Shown piece by piece: positions 59,623 through 64,000 of a stretch of DNA of 64,000 bases; position 1 is the first letter of the stretch, and every line of letters begins with the position of its first letter. The DNA lies in the NCBI GenBank assembly GCA_002898535.1, contig BEHN01000008.1, forward strand, positions 1 to 64,000. Reading direction: 5' to 3'. The notes beneath the pieces were generated by a model. The model was not told the DNA's origin and did not search any database. It was given only the letters and a program-made list of their open reading frames with translations. The translations under genes were made by a program, and so were the position numbers. This DNA is from a bacterium HR11. GTDB lineage: Bacteria > Acidobacteriota > HRBIN11.

Positions 59623-60813
59623 TCACGACTCGGCCGACGACCGATGGGTGCGCAGGTCCCGGGCGGCCTGGCGGATGCGTTCGAGGCCCCTCTGGAGGGT
59701 CTCCATCGAGGCGGCATAGGAAAGCCGCAGGTAGCCCTCGCCGGCCGCCCCAAAGGCCGTCCCCGACAGGGCGGCCACGCCGTACTCTCGCAGGAGCTTC
59801 GTCGCCAGGGCGCTACTCCGCAGGCCCAGGGCCTGCACGTTGGGGAATACGTAGAAGGCCCCCTGGGGCCGATGGCACGTGATGCCCTCGATGCGATTCA
59901 GACCGTCGACGATGAAGTCCCGCCGCTTGCGGAAGGCCTCGACCATCTGACGGACCTCGTCCCGGGGCCCCCGCAGGGCGGCCAGGCCGGCCCACTGGAC
60001 GAAAGTCGCCGTGCACGAGACGCTGTTGATGATCAGACGGATGACGTGAGGTGCCAAAGCGACGGGCAGGACGCCGTATCCCAAGCGCCACCCCGTCATG
60101 GCGAAGGTCTTCGAGAAGCCGTCCAGGAGGATCGTCCGCTCGGCCATCCCCGGGATGGACAGGATGCTCTTGTGGGTCCCCTCGTACAGGATTTCCGAGT
60201 AGATCTCGTCGGCCAGGACGATCAGGTCGTGCCGAAGGGCGAGCTCGGCGATCCCGTGGAGGTCCTCCTCGGTCAGGACGGCGCCCGTCGGGTTGTGGGG
60301 CGAGTTCAGGATGATCATCCGGGTGCGGGGCGTGACGGCGGCCCGGAGCTCGTCCAGGTCCCATCGGAACCCGAGCCGTTCCCGCAGGGGGACCATCACG
60401 GGGACGCCCTCGACAAAGCGGACGACCGACTCATAGATAGGAAAGCCGGGGTCCGGGAGGATGACCTCGTCGCCTTTTTCGATCAGGGCGAGGACCGAAT
60501 AGAAGATGATGGGTTTCGCCCCCGGTGTGACGACGACCTGCTCGGGCGAGACCTCGACCTGTCGGGTGCGGCTCACGTGTTCGGCGATGGCCTCCCGCAG
60601 GTCCGGCAGACCGGCGGCCGGTCCGTAGTGGGTCTGACCCTCCTGCATGGCCCGATGGGCCGCCTCGATGATGAAGTCGGGCGTCGGGAAGTCGGGTTCC
60701 CCGATCTCCAGGTGCACGATGTCTCGGCCCTGGGCTTCCAAGAGACGGGCGGCCGCCAGGACCTCGAAGGCCGTCTCCGTCCCGAGTCGGCTCATCCGTT
60801 CGGCGATGCGCAT
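59623..60813 (-). CDS. Class I/II PLP-dependent aminotransferase (aspartate aminotransferase-like)
   Basis: 396 residues of the subgroup Ib AspAT family. VHLEIGEPDFPTPDFI, THYGPAAGLPDLREAIA, ILNSPHNPTGAVLT, VLADEIYSEI and the PLP lysine in DGFSKTFAMTGWRLGYG are all present; the carboxylate-binding Arg is in GYLRLSYA. Exact amino donor cannot be told. A good promoter (TTGAGA-N17-CATAAT) lies just upstream. Confidence 0.93.
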   Translation of the reverse strand: MRIAERMSRLGTETAFEVLAAARLLEAQGRDIVHLEIGEPDFPTPDFIIEAAHRAMQEGQTHYGPAAGLPDLREAIAEHVSRTRQVEVSPEQVVVTPGAKPIIFYSVLALIEKGDEVILPDPGFPIYESVVRFVEGVPVMVPLRERLGFRWDLDELRAAVTPRTRMIILNSPHNPTGAVLTEEDLHGIAELALRHDLIVLADEIYSEILYEGTHKSILSIPGMAERTILLDGFSKTFAMTGWRLGYGVLPVALAPHVIRLIINSVSCTATFVQWAGLAALRGPRDEVRQMVEAFRKRRDFIVDGLNRIEGITCHRPQGAFYVFPNVQALGLRSSALATKLLREYGVAALSGTAFGAAGEGYLRLSYAASMETLQRGLERIRQAARDLRTHRSSAES

Positions 60814-60860
60814 GACCTCGGCTCCTGGGGGATTTCTCGGACGCGCCAGCGTCGGCGTCC

Positions 60861-60889
60861 ATTATGCACCGAACCCCGGCGGGTCTCAA
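60861..60889 (-). promoter_or_regulatory. Promoter of the aminotransferase gene
   Basis: Minus strand TTGAGA (60889-60884), 17-bp spacer, CATAAT (60866-60861); 48 bp before the start codon, 5 of 6 matches in each hexamer. Confidence 0.65.
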
Positions 60890-60945
60890 ATTCCGGGGCG
60901 GGACCGGCTACAATAGGTCCGACTTCCGCCGGCGGGAGGGTCACG

Positions 60946-62292
60946 ATGGTCGGGCCGCCGAAAGGGGAGCGACCCATCCGGCCGTGGCGAGTCGGGGCGA
61001 CGGTCGTCCTGGCTCTGGTCTTGGGCGTTGCGGGGCTCAGGGCCGAGGGACCGGCGGTCGTCGTAAAGGCGGGCCGGCTCTGGGACGGCCTTCGGGACAC
61101 GCTCCAGACGAACGTCTGGGTCGTCATCCGGGACGGCGTCATCCGGGAAGTCCGGACCGACGGGCGCGTGCCGTCCGATGCGACGGTCCTCGACCTCTCG
61201 GACGCGACGGTCCTGCCGGGTCTCATCGACGGCCATACCCACATCTTCCTCCAGGGCGACCCGACCCTGGCCTCGTATGCCGAGCAAATCCTACAGGAAT
61301 CTATCCCCTACCGGACGATTCGGGCCGTCGTGGCCGCCCGGACGGCCCTGGAGCATGGTTTTACGACCCTCCGGGACCTGGGCACGGAGGGGGCGATGTA
61401 CGCCGACGCCGACGTCAAAAAGGCTATCGAGCGGGGCGTCATCCCGGGCCCCCGGCTGTTCATCTCGACCCGGGCCATCTCGTCGACGGGCACCTATCCC
61501 CTCCTGGGGTATGCCTGGGAACTGAGCCTGCCCAGCGGCGTCGAGGTCGCCGACGGGCCTGAGGCCATCCGTCGGGCCGTGCGGACCCAGGTCGCTCAGG
61601 GCGCCGACTGGATCAAGTTCTACGCCGACCGGTCCTACTTCATCGGGGCCGACGGCCGTCTGCGGTCATGGGTCAACTTCACCGACGAGGAGATGGCCCT
61701 GCTCGTCCGAGAAGCCCACCTCCGGGGCCGAAAGGTCGCCGCCCACGCCATCGGATGGGACGGCATCGACGCCGCCTTGCGAGCCGGCGTCGACTCCATC
61801 GAGCACGGAGATGGCCTGACCGAGGACCTGATGGAACGGATGGTCCGCCAGGGCGTTTACTGGTGCCCGACCCTCACGGTCCTCCTCTATGTGGCCGAGC
61901 CCCGGGCCCGGGAGGGCCGCCCCGTCTATCGGGAGATGATCGCCCTCCAGCGGCAGGCCTTTCGCCAAGCCCTGGCCCGGGGCGTCCGCATCGCCTTCGG
62001 GACGGACGCCGGCGGCTTCCCCTGGAACGAGATCCACCAGGCTCGGGAGTTTGAGCTTATGGTCGAGTACGGCATGACGCCCCTGCAGGCCCTCCGGTCG
62101 GCGACCCGCGTGGCGGCCGAGATGCTGGGCATGGGGTCCGAACTCGGGGCCGTCGCCCCGGGCTATCGGGCCGACCTCATCGCCGTCCCCGGCGACCCCC
62201 TTCGGGACGTGCGGGTCCTCCAGCAGGTGCGGTGGGTCATGAAGGACGGACGGGTCGTGTACGGGACCCCCGAGGCGGGGAAGGGCCGATGA
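60946..62292 (+). CDS. Exported amidohydrolase (imidazolonepropionase / prolidase-like)
   Basis: 448 residues. Signal segment (GATVVLALVLGVAGLRAEG), then the metal-dependent amidohydrolase barrel: PGLIDGHTHIFLQGD (HxH), TLRDLGTEG, the lysine in QGADWIKFYADR, VAAHAIGWDGIDAALRAG, SIEHGDGLTED and FGTDAGGFPWNE (catalytic Asp). It ends with GYRADLIAVPGDPL. Related proteins hydrolyse Xaa-Pro dipeptides or similar amides. ATG 60946 follows GGGAGGG. ATGA overlap with the transporter gene suggests uptake and hydrolysis of a shared substrate. Confidence 0.88.
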   Translation: MVGPPKGERPIRPWRVGATVVLALVLGVAGLRAEGPAVVVKAGRLWDGLRDTLQTNVWVVIRDGVIREVRTDGRVPSDATVLDLSDATVLPGLIDGHTHIFLQGDPTLASYAEQILQESIPYRTIRAVVAARTALEHGFTTLRDLGTEGAMYADADVKKAIERGVIPGPRLFISTRAISSTGTYPLLGYAWELSLPSGVEVADGPEAIRRAVRTQVAQGADWIKFYADRSYFIGADGRLRSWVNFTDEEMALLVREAHLRGRKVAAHAIGWDGIDAALRAGVDSIEHGDGLTEDLMERMVRQGVYWCPTLTVLLYVAEPRAREGRPVYREMIALQRQAFRQALARGVRIAFGTDAGGFPWNEIHQAREFELMVEYGMTPLQALRSATRVAAEMLGMGSELGAVAPGYRADLIAVPGDPLRDVRVLQQVRWVMKDGRVVYGTPEAGKGR

Positions 62293-63503
62293 ACCGCAAG
62301 CTCCCGTGGGTCGCCCTCCTGTACTTTGCCGAGGGCTTCCCCTTCGGGTTCGTCAACGAGGTCCTCCCGGTCGCCCTCCGGCGGGCCGGGTTTCGGCTCG
62401 AAACGATCGGCCTCTTTCATCTGACGGGGTTGGCTTGGACGTATAAGTTCGCCTGGGCGCCCCTGGTCGACCTGTGGGGGCGGCGGAAGTACTGGATCGT
62501 AGGGTGCCAGGCCGGATTGGCCGTCCTGTTCGGCCTCTTCCCCTGGTCGGGCCTGCCCGAGGCCCACGGGGTCCTCTGGGCGACCGTCATCGGGCTGACG
62601 GTCCTGTCGGCCACGCAGGACATCGCCATCGACGCTTACAGCATTCAGCTCCTGGAACCTCGCGAGATGGGCCTGGCGAACGGCGTCCGGGTCACCGCTT
62701 ACCGGGTCGCCCTGATCGTCGCCGGGGGCGTCCTCGTCGTCCTGGCCGGCCGGTGGGGATGGCCCGCCACGAGCGGGGTCGCCGCCGGGCTATTTGCACT
62801 CCTGGCCCTGGTGACCCTGCGGGCGCCAAATCCGTCCGTCTCTCGGGATGAAGGCGCCGGCGACCGGCCGTCGGCCCGGGAACTCCTGACGGGATTCTTT
62901 CAGCGGCCGGGATGGTACGGCGTCCTGGCCTTCATCTTCCTCTTCAAGCTCGGGGACCAGGCGATGAGCCCGATGAAGCGGCCCTTTTTGGTCGACGCCG
63001 GCCTGACGCTGGCCGAGATCGGCTTTCTACAAGGAACGCTCGGCATGCTGATGACCGTCGCGGGGGCCCTCGTCGGCGGCGGGCTCACGTCCCGGTGGGG
63101 CATCTTTGCAAGTCTGTGGCGGCTGGGCCTCCTGCAGGCCCTGTCGAACCTACTTTACGCCTATGCGGCCTGGGACCGCACGCGGGCGTGGGTCGGGACG
63201 GCCATCGTCGTCGAGGAATTCACGGGCGGCATGGGCACGGCGGCGTTCCTGGCCTTCCTGATGGCCGTCTGCGACAAGCGCTACGCGGCGACCCAGTATG
63301 CGCTCCTGTCGGCCCTCTTCGGCCTGCCCCGCACGCTCGTCGCGGCCCTCTCGGGGGTCGGCGCCGCCCGCCTGGGATACGGTCCGTACTTTGCCCTGAC
63401 GTTCCTCCTGGCCTTACCGGCCTTCGCCCTGCTCCCGGTCGTGCGGCCGTGGGTCCCTGAGTCCCAGATGTCGCGTGCCAGGTCCCAGTCAGTGTCCCCA
63501 TAG
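62289..63503 (+). CDS. AmpG-like MFS permease
   Basis: 404 residues, about twelve transmembrane helices. YFAEGFPFGFVNEVLPVALR and LTGLAWTYKFAWAPLVDLWG are AmpG/PAT-family blocks, and SATQDIAIDAYSIQLLEPRE is the typical helix-4/5 loop. AmpG members import anhydromuropeptides or act as acetyl-CoA or sugar permeases. ATG 62289 overlaps the amidohydrolase stop, so the two are translationally coupled. The last few residues (RARSQSVSP) look like decayed repeat. Confidence 0.85.
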   Translation: MNRKLPWVALLYFAEGFPFGFVNEVLPVALRRAGFRLETIGLFHLTGLAWTYKFAWAPLVDLWGRRKYWIVGCQAGLAVLFGLFPWSGLPEAHGVLWATVIGLTVLSATQDIAIDAYSIQLLEPREMGLANGVRVTAYRVALIVAGGVLVVLAGRWGWPATSGVAAGLFALLALVTLRAPNPSVSRDEGAGDRPSARELLTGFFQRPGWYGVLAFIFLFKLGDQAMSPMKRPFLVDAGLTLAEIGFLQGTLGMLMTVAGALVGGGLTSRWGIFASLWRLGLLQALSNLLYAYAAWDRTRAWVGTAIVVEEFTGGMGTAAFLAFLMAVCDKRYAATQYALLSALFGLPRTLVAALSGVGAARLGYGPYFALTFLLALPAFALLPVVRPWVPESQMSRARSQSVSP

Positions 63504-63554
63504 AGCATCGGGTGTCTGGCCGGGACTCGATACGAGACCCGGGACCCTATCCCG

Positions 63555-64000
63555 TCACGGCGGGGACCGCAGGATTTCGGCCGGCCGGAGCCGGGTCGCC
63601 TGCCGGGCCGGGAACCACGCCGAAAGCGTCACGATCCCGGCCGTCACGAGGGCGATCCACAGGGCATCGAGCCACCGAAGCCGAAAGGGCAGGTACGGGA
63701 TGAAGTACACCTCGGCCGGGAGTCGGATGAGATGGTAGCGGTCCAGGACGAAGCTGGCCGCCCCGCCGACGATGAGGCCGGCGACGATGCCCGTCAGCCC
63801 CAGGACGAGGCCCTGATACAGGAACACCCGCTGGACGGCCCGCCCGTCGGCCCCCATCGCCATCATCATGGCGATCCGGCTTCGCTTCTCGTGGACCATC
63901 AGGGCCAGGTGCGTGACGATGTTGAAAGACGCCACGACGACGATCAGCGTGATGGCTACAAAGAGCATCCACTTCTCCAACTGGAGAGCCGCAAAGAGGG
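63555..64000 (-). CDS. C-terminal part of a LolC/LolE-type ABC permease (5' truncated by window edge)
   Basis: At least 147 residues, continuing beyond the right edge. LFAALQLEKWM, then ASFNIVTHLALMVHEKRSRI and MMAMGADGRAVQRVFLYQG match the FtsX-like domain of lipoprotein-releasing permeases; further helices LVLGLTGIVAGLIVGGAAS and ALWIALVTAGIVTLSAWFPA follow, ending in RLRPAEILRSPP. It would extract outer-membrane lipoproteins with a LolD ATPase outside the window. LolC or LolE cannot be decided from this part. Confidence 0.88.
   Translation of the reverse strand, partial: LFAALQLEKWMLFVAITLIVVVASFNIVTHLALMVHEKRSRIAMMMAMGADGRAVQRVFLYQGLVLGLTGIVAGLIVGGAASFVLDRYHLIRLPAEVYFIPYLPFRLRWLDALWIALVTAGIVTLSAWFPARQATRLRPAEILRSPP

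Overview
The window is a GC-rich stretch of a Gram-negative bacterial chromosome. kdsB (KDO activation for LPS) and a TonB-dependent receptor indicate an outer membrane. A complete mreB-mreC-mreD-mrdA-rodA cluster indicates a rod shape. NuoL/NuoM, an F-type ATP synthase, a class II (B12) ribonucleotide reductase and a long-form IspH fit a respiring bacterium. The receptor has an N-terminal carboxypeptidase-regulatory-like domain, an architecture common in Acidobacteriota. That phylum is only a suggestion: the window has no rRNA or ribosomal protein gene.

Layout. 1-9.4 kb is a plus-strand housekeeping run: metallopeptidase, ispH, TPR/cyclic-nucleotide-binding protein, def, membrane proteins, DinB-like protein, secreted M20 amidohydrolase, PEBP-like protein and FAD oxidoreductase, with one minus-strand HMA-domain gene. 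A ketosynthase follows, then a 1.5-kb insertion carrying only a tnpB-like gene (10.7-12.3 kb). 13.1-19.9 kb is an energy cluster: nuoL, nuoM, atpZ-like, atpI-like, atpB, atpE. 19.9-24.2 kb holds purQ, a UDP-glucose to UDP-xylose gene pair and a membrane-anchored protein, followed by tRNA-Cys and tRNA-Gly. 24.9-31.7 kb holds hsp20, queE, a zinc-ribbon receiver protein, a C26 peptidase, a UbiA prenyltransferase, a large membrane protein, a ThiI-like tRNA sulfurtransferase and queD. 32-38.7 kb holds cysS, tyrA, kdsB, a DUF433/DUF5615 toxin-antitoxin pair and an MrfA-like helicase. 38.7-49.8 kb is one minus-strand block: rimO, phosphoesterase, ctpA, FecR-domain protein, mreBCD, mrdA, rodA. 50.2-53.8 kb is a YncE-like propeller beside a TonB receptor. 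54.9-64 kb holds nrdJ, a zinc-finger DNA methyltransferase, an aminotransferase, an amidohydrolase, an AmpG-like transporter and part of a LolC/E permease.

The most distinctive feature lies between the genes. Most gaps longer than about 80 bp contain short tandem arrays with a strict 7-bp or 8-bp period (consensus units such as GGCAGRTN, GGGARTTC, GTGAYGRA, RGACCAT, ATGAGCY, GRRTRGC). They are usually arranged as inverted pairs that would fold as long hairpins. At least two composite families recur. Type 1 has octamer arms around a 97-bp core (15.6 and 20.7 kb, cores 95/97 identical). Type 2 has a 44-bp head plus a heptamer hairpin (19.2 and 50.0 kb in opposite orientations, heads 42/44 identical, with a fragment at 59.2 kb). 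They interrupt normally compact operons (nuoL|nuoM, atpI|atpB, atpB|atpE, mreB|mreC), run into some coding 3' ends, and in one case (20.67-21.03 kb) carry matching outward-facing promoter-like sequences at both ends. Four further dispersed families (about 73, 20, 105 and 130 bp) fill the gene-poor gaps at 24, 54, 57 and 59 kb.

The tnpB-like gene sits in a unit with 17-bp terminal inverted repeats and a 5-bp target duplication, which IS200/IS605 elements normally lack, and its third RuvC motif has lost both usual aspartates. All calls were made by reading the sequence; no database search was possible.
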